Source of the DNA: Megaleporinus macrocephalus
Taxonomy: Eukaryota > Chordata > Actinopteri > Characiformes > Anostomidae
NCBI GenBank assembly: GCA_021613375.1
Contig: CM038703.1
Location: 19,269,194-19,333,193, forward strand
Reading direction: 5' to 3'
Length of the DNA: 64,000 bases
Positions within the stretch are counted from its first letter, which is position 1; each line of letters starts with the position of its first letter. The position numbers and the translations under genes are program-made. Below the pieces are notes generated by a model that saw nothing but the letters and a program-made list of their open reading frames with translations, did not search any database and was not told the DNA's origin. Shown piece after piece: positions 45,457 through 57,423 of the stretch.

Positions 45457-46209
45457 TGTATTTTCCTTTTCCTGTTTATTTGTTCTGACAGCAGTGATTT
45501 GTTAAAGCCAGGCCCTACTGGACATAGCTGAAGAATAGAGTGTGACTATGCTGGTAGCATGAGTGAGGAAGATGCACATCATTTGTTTAATTAAAAGCTG
45601 TTGTTAAAATTGCATCACAGAGTCTGGAGAAAAAAACCCACTAAATAAGCTGTTTATGTGCTGCTAAAGCACAAACACTGCACAAAATCATTTTAATAGT
45701 CCAACAGAGGTGTCGGCCCGACCACTGTGTGTGTGTTTGAGTAAAATTCTCACACTCAGGCTTAAAAAGAAGTTCAATGTTTGCAGAATCAACATTATAC
45801 TGATGAAGATATAATTACATAGTCATTTTTGCCTGAGTTCTCTTTGAATACTTCTCCAACACAATCTTCAGATTCATTTCATTTGGAGAAGTGGTCTGAA
45901 GCACAATAGGCATAATAAAATGTTCTTCCATATGTGCATGCAGTTTGCACGTTCCACGCTGGACTTTTTTATTTTTTTTTATTTTACTTTTTTATTTACT
46001 GCCTTTGGTGCAAATGTCCAGTAACTGTCATGGTTTTATGTGGTCTACTCCTGGGTTTAATTTAATGCAGCAATGCAGTGCTGGAAGCTGAGTGCTCATG
46101 CATCAAAGGTGGTATATGTGCATCATTACTGAAAACAATGTTTAAGAATGTACAGTTGCTGCCTGAGGTGGCACGTTCAGCATGCACTGTGTACAGAGAT
46201 GGTACACAC

Positions 46210-46302
46210 CTTGGTTAGAGGGTAGTCCCGCACAGCGGAACGCAGGAGCTCTGACACATCATCCTGCATCTCCACCAGAGCCTTGTGACTTCCAGACAGC
46301 TT
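46210..46302 (-). CDS. ttyh3: ttyh3 coding exon (extracellular helix region)
   Basis: A 93-bp phase-0 exon encoding KLSGSHKALVEMQDDVSELL and RSAVRDYPLTK. The opening KLSGSHKALVEMQD is identical to mammalian TTYH3 as I recall it. It continues the ANPFQQ of the preceding exon and is part of the helical second extracellular domain. Acceptor TTACAG; donor GTGTGT, a weaker match to consensus than the others in this gene. Confidence 0.97.
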
Positions 46303-46499
46303 CTGTAACCAACAAACACAATAAAGGCAAAAAAAACATTACAAAAATAAAAAACTCAGAGATCTTCACATGGATCTGACTTTCCAGGAATTAAAGTAAT
46401 ATGGGATAAAATCACATCACTCCATAATTCCAGTAACAAATTACAAGTTATAAATTAAAATGAAACCCAATGATGAAGACGGTACAATGGCTCCAGCCT

Positions 46500-46640
46500 G
46501 AGCAGCTACATCTGTGCAGGTACTGTTTGTGGGTCATTCTCAGCACTGCAGTAACACTGCCAGTGATTGTGTGCTAAGAGCGTGTCGTGCTGGTACGAGC
46601 AGATCAGACCAAACAGTGAAGCTTTGAAAAGCACAGTGTC
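46500..46640 (+). mobile_element. Fragment of foldback-type DNA transposon
   Basis: GGTCATTCTCAGCACTGCAG then TAACACTGCCAGTG and GTGCTGGTACGAGCAGATCA belong to the inner part of a large palindromic fish element that I recall. The element at 6805-7262 appears to be another part of the same family. Confidence 0.55.
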
Positions 46641-47339
46641 AGGCTGCTGGACTGGGAACATCAACCAGCAACATCAAGCAAAAAGTGTCATGTGGACAGC
46701 TGATGAGGGACCAGAGAATGACCCAAACAGTGCAGCAGCAAATGTGCCGTTCACCGCATGCGCTGCTAGTAAACATGTCGTCCCGCTGGCAGTTGTTTAC
46801 CGTATGTGATACAGACTCATCCAGGGTGTTTTTTTATTTTTTTATTTATAAAAGCAACGTGTCTGGTGGGGGAACCAAGCCATTAACACTACTAATCTGA
46901 TACAGCACTTAAGAGTACACCACGCGGCTAAATATGAGTATCAGCAAACAGCACAGCTCGCACGCACAGCTAGCACAAAACAAACAACCCAGAACACCGT
47001 GTGGACCAGATCTGACTGGTACGAACAGAACAGCAGCAACAATTCAAGATCTACATTTAATGATTGCAGATTGTTGTTTAAAATAACCGGAGTCTGCGTT
47101 TAATGACTGCAGTTTTTACTGCATTTATTTAATTTGCTTTTTTTGTTTTAAATTAAACAATTAATGATTGCAGTATTGGGGATATTTGTTTGATTTACTT
47201 TGTTTATTTACTGCTAATTTAGTTAAAAATATTATGCTGTTTCATATGAGCTCATTAAAAATGGTAATAAACCAGTTTAGACCATGTTTTATGACTTGCT
47301 TGCGCTAAAATAACTACATGTAGCCCTGCTGTGGCATAT

Positions 47340-47440
47340 AGCCCCGCCCTCTATCGGTATCGGCTATCGGCCGATCGTGCTGAAATGTGATCAGCGATCG
47401 GAATCGGCCTCAAAAATGCTGATCGGTCCATCTCTAATAT
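47340..47440 (-). mobile_element. Fragment of hAT-like element (family of 57424-57955)
   Basis: On the minus strand it reads TTAGAGATGGACCGATCAGC, then GCCGATTCCGATCGCTGATC, matching the left end of the element at 57424. Only the terminal 100 bp remain. Confidence 0.6.
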
Positions 47441-48712
47441 ATATACACACAAAAGAACTACATTCCACTGAAAACTGCCAGCCTATGTCTCTTTCTCTGT
47501 GCTGACAGGGTCGTTTCTTCCTCTCGCTTGCCGAGTGACATGTTAGCACACTTGCTATGCTCTTCCTCAGCAGAGAGCTTGCATGAATTATGCATGAGGG
47601 CCCTTCCCTTGGCGGGAGCGGCAAGCAGCTGCCCACACCACTGCTAGATCACGCATCTGAGAGAGAAAAAGGAGAGAAATGTGGAAGAAGAAAGGAACCC
47701 AGCGTGTGCAAGTCCATTACCGAGTGACTGCTGGCGACGGCATTGCAAGGTCTTCCAAACGCATTAATATTTGACACTGCTTCAAGTGGTTGTGGTGGCA
47801 AGCATGGGCTTTCTTAGCAACAGTTCTATTTTTAAAATCGCCACGAAAGCCTGGAAAATTACAGATTAAGGGGCTGCGAAGGAAAGAGAGAAAAAAAAAA
47901 CAGGAGACAAGTGACTGTACAGTCTGTTCTGTTTCTCAAAAAGCCGAGCGCCAACTCCGCCGGTGCCTCTCAGACGAAGATGCAGTAATCTGCTCACCTC
48001 CAGATCGATGAGCCTTCTGGAAGAGTTACGTTTTCCTTTCTTTCACAAAGCACAAACCGTTCGAGCTGACATCAGAAACCAAACGTGCGAGCCTTTCTAA
48101 AGAAGCATCATCTCCATTTCTGCTGAAACCTATAGCCTCTGGCAATCGCTGCAGGCATATATACTTAGCGAGCCTCATTCATGTTTGTAGAGCAAGTCAG
48201 ATAACTGCTGATACCACTGACCCACAGAGATCAATATAGCATCTCCCCATGCTATTAACTGCCATTTAGATACAATGAAATGCGTACTGAAATGAATGGG
48301 GCCGCCGTCGTCCATCACGATTAGGCAGCGATGGCGAGAACCTTTACGACTCGATGCATTGTTCACATAAATAATGTCAGAAGCTCAGCTTTATTACATC
48401 TGACTGGCTCTGCTACACACGGCTGAAGTGTGTAATGGAGGAAACGAGGGATAATGCAGCTTTGGGGAATCATACGGAGGAGGCGTATGGGAGGAAAAGT
48501 GGATCAACGTGAAGCCTGGACTGAACTGTGACTCCAAAGCAGGGGATCAAGACGGAGGCAGAGATGCGCTAAGACTGATCCAGGGCAGCGCTGAATGTAG
48601 GAGGTCTGAGGTTGTGGAGTTTGTACAAATGTCAAAGGGTGTGCAAGGCTACGACACACATATAGAAAGAGACATAAAGACAGAGAGACGGGGTGAAGAC
48701 GGAAGACTTTAC

Positions 48713-48768
48713 CTGCTGGAAGGGGTTGGCCTGCCCCACGCTGCACTGGAGGTAATACTGCAGGATGT
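48713..48768 (-). CDS. ttyh3: ttyh3 coding exon (56 bp, extracellular domain)
   Basis: The exon begins by completing an Asp codon (G|AC) and encodes ILQYYLQCSVGQANPFQQ, ending in phase 0 before GTAAAG. It matches the family segment DILQYYLACSPRAANPFQQ. The Cys in QCSVG is one of the conserved extracellular cysteines. Acceptor TTCCACAG. Confidence 0.96.
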
Positions 48769-49870
48769 CTGTGGAAGCAGAAGAGAGGGACATTGAAAGC
48801 CTGCGATGCTAGAAAGAAAACTGAATCATACAATCAGGGCACCACTCAAAAAACTAGCATTTCCTACAACCAAGTCCTGATATCTCGAGAACTGACTAAC
48901 ATTTTTAAGCTCTTTTAAACAGTTACGCTTCAAAATGACATCGTTGACCCCCCATGCTTAGTCAATGAGTCATCCTTCTAACATTAGAGTACATGTGGCT
49001 ACTGTTAGCGTGTGACCTACTTTACTGTATGAAACGCTGGGCTGCAAGCAATTCTATAACTTTATATTTAATCATCACGACTCAACATAAAAGATAAAGA
49101 GAATCATTTGTTCCTCATATGTTCATTTATAAGCTACATTCATCTCTTGTCCAATTAAGCACATATTTAATTCACCAGATATCAGTTACAAGGCTACATT
49201 CTTCTTTCCTGCAGTCTTCCATCAAGATGTAGTGACTTGTGCTCGCTCTATACCAGTAGAGAACAACATTAACATTAACCAGTGACAGAAACCATGTTTT
49301 ACCTCCCTCTAGCTTAGAGAACCTCCCCAATCACTCTAGAGCACAACAGGGGATGTACGAAAAATCTATCATGAGTCTGAAGAAACGATACAGAAACTGA
49401 AAGCAGATATCCAATAGTTCTCGTGTTCAGAGGGGTTCAACAGCCTCAGAGGGGTTCAACAGCCTAAGCTCAATAGTGAACATGCTTCTATCGTGCACTC
49501 TTTTCTAATTTAAAAGAAAAGTTATCACTACAAATTTAATTATGAGCATAGAAGTTAGAGTGAAAAGGAGTATCACTAAATTATTGACAAGAATTTCAGT
49601 ATCTGGCTCACTTTTGCTGTAAAGACAGTGGATTTGAACTGGCAAAACGCCCTAGTGTCTCAAGTTTGCTTAAACTTAAACAGTGACCTAAACAATCAGT
49701 AGAATCATGTACATATTTGACTAGTCAGCACTTTTTTTTGTTTAATATATTCTAAAATAGGCATTTATAAAACGCAGAAATTGACACTAGTATCATCTGG
49801 ATTAGCACTACTATTTCTACAGGGGTTATAATGGCAAAAACATATACATACACACACCCACCCACACCCA

Positions 49871-49918
49871 CATAGTGTATATATACATATATATATATAT
49901 ATGTATATATACACTATG
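49871..49918. repeat. Perfect 48-bp AT-rich palindrome
   Basis: From CATAGTGTATATATACAT to ATGTATATATACACTATG the sequence equals its own reverse complement. Confidence 0.9.
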
Positions 49919-50122
49919 TTGACTATATATATTAATTTTATGTTTTCTAAGTCATTTGAACACACCAAATTTCGTTTACAATGTGTGAAATTTGATGATG
50001 AATCATCCAATAGAAGTGCTCCAAAACAGCTTGGAAAAAAATCTGGTTCCATTGACTTACATTGAAAGTAAAGTATGTTTTTGGTCTCTCCTGTAAAGTT
50101 GCTATTTGGACAGCGACTATAT
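49918..50122 (-). mobile_element. TIR-MITE family M, copy 7 (opposite orientation)
   Basis: Carries AATAGAAGTGCTCCAAAACA, CTGGTTCCATTGACTTACAT and CTCTCCTGTAAAGTTGCTA. It ends TTTGGACAGCGACTATATG, the inverted family terminus. Confidence 0.75.
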
Positions 50123-52681
50123 GTATATAATAATGATATGTACTGTAATACTGGCCAGCCCTGACTGTCAGTCTGACTATACACTATGACTTACTGACTT
50201 ATTCCACCACAGCACAACAAACCTAACACAGCTTACTTCTCCCGGTGTTGTATTAGTACAACGTACTGGACGGGCTAGCTTTCGCTGGAACAGGGCACAG
50301 TGAAAGATTTCATGGGCGAATAGTCTGACCTACTGGCTGATATTCCAGACTCATTGACCTTGGATTTCAGGGCACACGCACTCATACAGCAGCCTGAGGC
50401 CCATGTGTCAGAGAGTGGAGCTCTGTAGCCCACTAACCGCCTTCTAAACCTGAGCCTGAGCAGAGGCAGCTGAGGTCAGTCTCCTCACAACAGCACTGTC
50501 TCTCCTCGCCTCACCACTGCGGTGTGGAAGCAAAGGGCCTCTGCGGTGGCTAATTGGCCTGTTAATGAGGAACGAGAATGCGGGCTGTTTAAACTGAGAT
50601 GGGTGAAGAGCTGAGGGGGGGTGAGCAAGTTCACTGAGCTGGAACGCAGGAGATGTAGGACAGTGTTTAGTGCGCGTATGTGTGAAGGAGACAGGTTATA
50701 AAAAGCTTCCCACGCTCTATTTTAACACAGGAAGTGCTGCATGTTCACACCAGCCGCCTTCCCTCCCTCCCTCCCTCCTCCTCCCCACACACAAACACCA
50801 ACACAGACGTAATCTTGATTTTCGCACAGCGCGTAGACTTGCGTGGAGGTTGAGTCAAAAGGAGAGAGAGCCGCGAGTGAGTCAGAGAAGTGGGCCTGGG
50901 TTCTGGAGGAGTGATGAAAAATCTCTCTCTCCAAGCCAAATACGAATACACACATGGCAGTGGGCACCAGGCAGAGCAGCAGCCAGCAGCCTTCCTCTCC
51001 ATCAGTCCTGATAGTGGATGAGCTAATTCATGTCTCTCTCAGGCCTCCGCACACGCCCCCCCATAAACCTCGTAATGACGAGGAGAACGAACCGCTCGCT
51101 CCATTACGTCCGCACATGCCCAAACACAAGAGGCTGAACAGAGGAGCCTTCTTTACGGCGTCTAACAGTGCCATAGACCCCAAAACCCGGCAGCCTCATT
51201 CATCATCTTTACTAGAACTCCAGTAATTGGTCGTAATATTGGGTGATTGGAAACGTCAGGGTAAAACAGACCACAAACAATGAAGGGTCCGCCATAAAAC
51301 GTGACCCTGGGGGGGGGCACGCTTTAAATCTCCACCACCACGCAGCCAACGGGAAATGAATTACAAGGAGCGCCGGCCCGTTCGCTACATCACAGAGGGA
51401 AGTGCACCCCGTATACGATCCTGTTCGCGCTTTGCTGGCTCCTCTGTAAAAATGTTCGCTTGAGGTAGAAAATAGATCATAAAACACTTGTGTGTCATAA
51501 AAGCGTCAGAAGATAAATGAAATGGAGAGACCTGTACAAAGCGTGTTCACAGCAGGGTCGTTTTCATCTCAGACAGATTGGGTGGGGGCTGAAGTGGGCC
51601 GGCGGGGGGTTGTGTGCGTGTGTGGGGAAAACAAGGAGCGGAACTAAAAGAGACACACATAATGGCAGTGATGACCTCTCAGAGGCTGGAGAGGGGAGAG
51701 TGGCCTCGGGGCAGGGAGTGGGTGGTTCTCATTGGTCAGGAGTGAATTAAGCATCATTCAGCTGAGGCAGAAGACCTGCACAATTTAGACCACGATGATA
51801 CTTGTCCCTAATTTTAACCCTGCTCTCAGGATTAGGGATGTACAGATATATGGAGTATGGGCCAGTGCAAAGGTACATACTGCTCAAAATTTCAACACTG
51901 TTGGGAACTAGTAATAGTAACAGTTTCTTGAAGTCTTCCAGGCATGGAGTGCAAGCCAACAAGGCATGTTGGAGTTTCTCTACTGAAAGCACAACACGCA
52001 TTAAACACTTTCTAATTTGTTGACACTCAATTTTACAATTTTTAATGTAATTTGCTTCTAATACAATCCGTCAAAAAATATTAGTCAATAAATAACTGAC
52101 AGACTAATACATAAGTAACGTCGTCATAATGTTAACGACATATTAGGTCAGGTGCGTTGAACAATGTTGGTAAGTCACACTTAAAAATACATTAACATAT
52201 AAAACCATTCTAAACACACAAATGTTGATAGAAGTGTCCCAGTACCACTCTTCAGCACTGTATCTGTCAAAGCAGATACAAACCTTCATACAATTCACAA
52301 ACTAGGACTAAATTCACCACCGTGAGCATTAAAGAAAAACTTAAGGTGGCCTTTGGGACAGTGTGCATGCTACAGAACACGGGCAGACACAGTATTTGTG
52401 TGGGGCCATGTCCTTAAGGGATAAGACTTATGGCTAGGTCAACATAGGCAACCCTGTACTTAAGACAAAGATAATAAAGAACGAATTGCCTATGTCCGCC
52501 AATTTCCGCTTGCTGGGTGCCCCCCATTTCCACTTTAGTATTAAAATTCTGTTAAAAAAATAAATAATTTGAGAAGTGAGAAAAGAACAAGTCAAGAAGG
52601 CTAACATTAATGTTGAGCTTTTCTATGCAAAGATAAGCCAAGGTGAAAATATTAGGCCGACTACAGCTTATGCAACTGATT

Positions 52682-53116
52682 GTATAAAATATAAGCAACT
52701 TTTTGAAAGTATTTATTTTCTGGACACAAGCAAACACACGATAAAACTGCTTGCTGTGCAATCCAACTTCAATCCAACTACAACACAATCTTTTAAAATT
52801 TTAAAGTATGAGATGCAGGATGAGGGTATACTAATGCACTGTATGTATTACAGATGTTCTGCTTTAATAAAATGCATGCAGAAAGTAATTCAGAAAGCCC
52901 ACCACAAGGCCAGATTCACATACGGATGCTGATTAGCCAACTGCTTTAATACTGAACAACAATTTGTTGATACTGAGCTCTACCTACGTACTGGTTTCAG
53001 TGTGCTTTTCTTTGTGTTGTAGTTGGATTTACGTTGGATTGCTGAGCAAACAGTTGCATCATGTGTTTGCTTATATCCAGAAAATAAATACTTCCATAGC
53101 TGCTTATATTTTATAC
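52682..53116. mobile_element. Long inverted-repeat element (arms about 105 bp)
   Basis: The arm 52682-52788 (GTATAAAATATAAGCA through CCAACTACAACACAA) is the imperfect reverse complement of 53012-53116 (TTGTGTTGTAGTTGG through TGCTTATATTTTATAC). The loop is about 220 bp. A 118-codon open frame overlaps the left arm and loop but resembles no transposase. It is probably a foldback MITE. Confidence 0.75.
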
Positions 53117-53802
53117 TATCTTCTGGACAATCAAAGCTTGTAGACCTGGTAACAATGCTGCGGGGCTGAAGGACTCTTGTTTAAGTGCTGGAATGCTTTG
53201 AGCAAGGAGACGATGGAAAGCTTCAGTAATCACTTTGTCCACCATTTCCATTTACTGCCATTAGCCAATGTCGGGGGGGGTGTTTACTGTGGGCTAGGAG
53301 AACATCTCTGACAAAAGAGTTGAACGGGTGAACGGGGGGACGCTGACAGCTGAAGATCAAAGAAAGAGAGAGCGAGCACACAGTTGCATGGCTGATTGTC
53401 ACAATGCCTGGCTTTCCCATTACCCAGCATTCTTCCCTCCTGCAGTTAAACTCTTAACACTATCCTACATTCTGTCTCTGCTGCCCCACTTCCTCCTGCT
53501 CATCAGTGCAGCAGACTGGCTAATCGCACCAGGGGCGATGCTGGACAGACCCATAAACTGGACCTGAATGTGCTGCAAACAGACCACAGATGCTGGGGTC
53601 ATCTGCTGAATCACCTCGTCTTCATAATATCACGCTAACGTCCACAGCAGATTACTAATAGTCCAGTTCAACGGTGCTCCAAAGACCAATGAAGAGAGAG
53701 AGAGAGAAGGACTTGCACACGACTAAGACTGGAATGTCTAAACTGCTTTTCCCTTCTGTCGCTTTCCTTCATCATTCCATCTGCTGAGGCCACCCAGTGA
53801 GG

Positions 53803-53904
<102 letters not shown>

Positions 53905-54304
53905 AAATACTAGCACAAGGATGAGGGGAAAAAGACTCCTCCACAAGAGGTTCTTCAGCTGTAACTCCTAGCTGGCTCACCCCTGTAATTTACTCTCACT
54001 GGCCCTCTATGCAGGTCAGGTCACTCGCAGAGCGTGTGCGGTGGTGAGTAACGCCGCTAAAATGCGGGAGTCAGGCGGATGATTTAGCTCGTCCAAGAGC
54101 ACAAAGGAAATAGCTTGTGTGAGAGAACGTTCTGTAAGGGGGAAAGATGTACCACCTCGTGTGAAGCCCTCTGCTGTGGTGGGTAAAACGATGTCCAGGA
54201 ATGATTCAGTGAGCAGATCTGATGACTCTACCTCTGAGAAACAACTGATTAAGAACCTGTACTCATTCTGAGAGAACGCACAGCAGACAAGTGAGACACC
54301 TCAC

Positions 54305-54380
54305 CTTTGTTGATGACTCCATACTGCTCGGCCACTTTGGCGACGTACATGTCAGGGGCCACGCAAAAGTCACTGGAGGT
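54305..54380 (-). CDS. ttyh3: ttyh3 coding exon (start of second extracellular domain)
   Basis: A 76-bp phase-0 exon encoding TSSDFCVAPDMYVAKVAEQY and GVINK, plus the first base of the next codon. SSDFCV is a family signature directly after segment 4, and its Cys is conserved. Acceptor TTCGCAG; donor GTGAGG. It is separated from the upstream exon by a short 248-bp intron. Confidence 0.97.
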
Positions 54381-54628
54381 CTGCGAAGAACACCAAAAGG
54401 GAATGACTGACTCAGACTAGGAGACTAGAGTGACAACATATTCAAATGCAGGCAGCTAAATAACCAACTTGAAAGAGGGAGTAGGAGGTGCATTTGCATA
54501 CATAAACGCTTTGTATTAGTCATTTGTAATAAAACCTGCTGGTCTCAGTTGCAGAACCTAAAGTGGAAATGTAGATTAATTCCCGCTCCTGCCTCTGTAT
54601 AGGGTAGCGACACCATGGAGACACTCAC
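54381..54628 (-). other. ttyh3: ttyh3 intron, 248 bp
   Basis: The shortest intron in the window, phase 0, GTGAGT to CGCAG. Nothing else is recognised in it. Confidence 0.93.
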
Positions 54629-54701
54629 CGAGGAGACAGCCAGTTCCAAGCCCAGTGATCCCCAGCTGATCACCAGTGCCAGCACACCCAGTAAACAGAC
54701 T
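54629..54701 (-). CDS. ttyh3: ttyh3 coding exon (transmembrane segment 4)
   Basis: A 73-bp exon whose first A completes a Gly codon. It encodes VCLLGVLALVISWGSLGLEL and AVSS and ends in phase 0. The hydrophobic run is membrane segment 4, and ISWGSLGLELAVS is a Tweety family hallmark. Acceptor CTGCACAG; donor GTGAGT. Confidence 0.97.
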
Positions 54702-55433
54702 CTGTGCAGGAGAAAGAGAAACAGACACAGGCAAACAACAATGAGGATCCTTCAAGTTACTGTAAGTACGATTAGCATCATCATAGAATGAGACCTGTCT
54801 CAACTTCTACTGGCGCAAACTCAATTCCATGGAAAACACCCCAATACCTCTCACTTTCCATGACTGTAATCCAACCTCCTCAGCCTACTGCACCGGTCAT
54901 TAACGTAGAGCTACTCATCTTCAGGGGCCTTCTCATGTACAGAAGGCCGTGTTTAAGGGAGTACTTCTGCAGGTTTGGCCAAAAAAAATATCAAACGTAC
55001 GCAATTCTCCATGTACTCTACACGTAATCAATCATCTGAAACGTATTTGGCGTCCAAACATTGCTTCTTTAGCTTAGCCCGGGAGCTACAATCACATCTG
55101 CAGTTCTAGACTAATTTAGGACTGATAGTTATTTATAAAAAGAAACAACACGAATCACAAGCGTGATCGGTGACGCCCATATGGAGAGGAGTCGCAATCT
55201 GGCACAACATCCTGCTGTCTAATGGCCGCCTGCGGTGCTCAGCTAAGTTTGGTACCCTGTTATAGCTCACAGTCGGTCAGTGGCTCTTCACTGTGCTCTA
55301 AACCACATCAACAGACACCTTAACCAAAAAGCTGGATGCAGTTAGTGAGCTGAGACAAGGGTAACATAGCTAAAAAAAATAGGATTTAGGTGACTATTCA
55401 TTTGCAGTATTTCTTAACAACATTAGCTCCAGC

Positions 55434-55599
55434 TCTAGGGCAGCACCTAATGAGTAATTTCTTAATGATTAATTTAAGCTAACAATTCTTTTTTTGATTA
55501 GTTGATTAATCTAATGACAAGTTTTTTAGAGTATTCTAATGTGAATCTGCATTTTTATTATTTTGTAATGGATTTGTACCTTTTGTAATGGATTTTGTG

Positions 55600-55687
<88 letters not shown>

Positions 55688-56329
55688 CACAAAAGCATCC
55701 ATTGGTTACATATACATATACACACATATATATACACGAGGAAAACGCATGGCCATTCTAGATTTAATGTATTAAAGGGTATCTTAAACGCACGTGATGT
55801 ATAGATGTTTAAAAATACTAAAGGTCTACACTCCAACTGGACTTTTAGAGGCACGAATGACACTTAGCCTACACGTCTCACGCACAAGAAATCAGACAGT
55901 TTGTTTACTATATATAGTCAGAGTGCCATTTGAGAACCAGCTACATGTTATAAAGCTCCCACAGTATTGAAAACAGCCTTAGGTATCTACACTGGACGCT
56001 TATGAAACAGTTAGTAAAGCGACTTTTAAAGTGACACTACTGAAAAAAACACATTACATGTGTTAATAATCTGCTAATCTGCTAAAATAAGAAAAACAAG
56101 TAAACAGGTGTTGACCTGCTGCTGTGTTCACAAAGCACTACAGGATGTCTGAGCTTCAAGTGCTCGTGCAAAGCAGTAGTACTGTTGTGATCAGCCATCT
56201 CCACTTTAGAGCACTCTGGATAAATCTATGCTTTCAGGAGGTGCGGCCATCTTTGTGATGCATCAATGCATGTTATGCTAATCGATGTAATTTTGTAATC
56301 GATTACATCAACACGTCGCCCAGCCCTAC
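55434..56329. mobile_element. hAT-like non-autonomous element, about 900 bp
   Basis: The left end is CTAGGGCAGCACCTAATGAG. The right end, inverted, is TGTAGGGCTGGGCGACGTG. Sub-terminal ATTAATCTAATGA and AATCGATTACATCA blocks correspond. Ends of the AGGGCTGGGCGA type are common in fish. CAGCTCTA occurs next to both edges. No transposase frame. Confidence 0.6.
55593..55694. repeat. (AT)n tract in a perfect palindrome
   Basis: TTTTGTGCC, then about 42 TA/AT dinucleotides, then GGCACAAAA. The whole 102 bp is self-complementary. Confidence 0.9.
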
Positions 56330-57423
56330 ACCCAGCTCTAAAGTAAAGAAGCAAAGTCTTGGCACCGAACACGTGTTGACTGGTTTTCTACTTGTTTTGC
56401 TGCTGAAAATGTTAAAATATTTTTTTAAAAATCTAAGACCACAATGAAAGCTGGAGAAAGAATGATTGCTTATTTTATTAGCCGACTATTTGTAAATGAG
56501 GTCATGAAAAACAGGCCACTAGCTTTTATTCATTTTCAGGATACTGCTTCCTTTTAAAACATTCTAACGTCTGATTCTCATCAGTGATCTGACATTTATC
56601 CTCCGCCTACAATGCCCTCAGGCTAGCGTGGCCTTTTTTGCCGTGTACACTGAATCTTAAATGTTAAGACGCCCAAACATATTGCTAAGAAAACAGTGGT
56701 GGCACATCTAGTGCATTTACAGAAGTCTTGAACCTGAGCTCTAGAGAATGGCAGTCAGGGCAGTGTGGTCTTCTCTGTAAAGAGAACAGCAAGGTTAAGA
56801 GCAGGGTTAATAATGTCAGTGTGCCTTCATTTTGCTCCGGGGTAGGACGTGCCTGACCCCAGCAGAAGGTACCTCAGGACACAGTTCAGTAAATTCTATA
56901 GTCACTGCTTGGCTTATATGCTCATTGGTACAAGAAACATGGCTGAAAGAAGCATACAGAGCCCTGTCTACAGGCGTAGCACAGCACGTGTCTACATTAC
57001 GCAACTGTTTCTTATTAAAATGGAAAATATCTGCATCGAGAAATCCTGATGTGACTCATGTACACAAACGCAGTTCCAATGCAGACACTTCCACTGGCGA
57101 CAGCTTGTAAGAATCAGATAACAGGCTTTTTCTGCAGTCGCTGCAGTTGCTGCTCCGCAGGGAAAAATCACTAGCAGATTAAAATTTCCCCGCCTGTGCT
57201 AAACAGGGCTGCCAATAATGAGCACTTTATAGAGCTGAACTTCACCTTGTCTGACCGCTCCCATGGAGACAAGCTGGTCATGGTCAGAAGTCAATCATGC
57301 AGATCTCGTGATCTGAACTGGGTTAGTAATAATCACGTGTTCCAATAGCACAACTGGAAATATTAAATATTACTGAGTGGCTAAAACAAACTTCTTCAAA
57401 GCAGTTATATAATGACAAATAAT

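Larger units (their letters stand above)
42744..46209 (-). other. ttyh3: ttyh3 intron
   Basis: A 3466-bp phase-0 intron with donor GTGTGT. About half of it is the 24-bp minisatellite array at 43622-45456, preceded by a partial MITE copy (43529-43583) and an inverted array unit (43591-43614). The remainder is AT-rich. Confidence 0.9.
46303..48712 (-). other. ttyh3: ttyh3 intron
   Basis: A 2410-bp intron with donor GTAAAG. It contains a foldback-transposon fragment (about 46500-46640), a fragment of a hAT-like element with GGTATCGGCTATCGGCCGAT motifs (47340-47440), and GC-richer blocks at 47450-47680 and 48070-48370 that may be regulatory. Confidence 0.9.

Noticed and set aside
44148..45531. 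Two 168-170-codon frames with the same 8-residue repeat
   Set aside because: Same reason: 24-bp array 1. They begin just after 25-bp units that shift the frame.
55536..55863. Tyr-Ile repeat frames on both strands
   Set aside because: Translation of the (AT)n palindrome.
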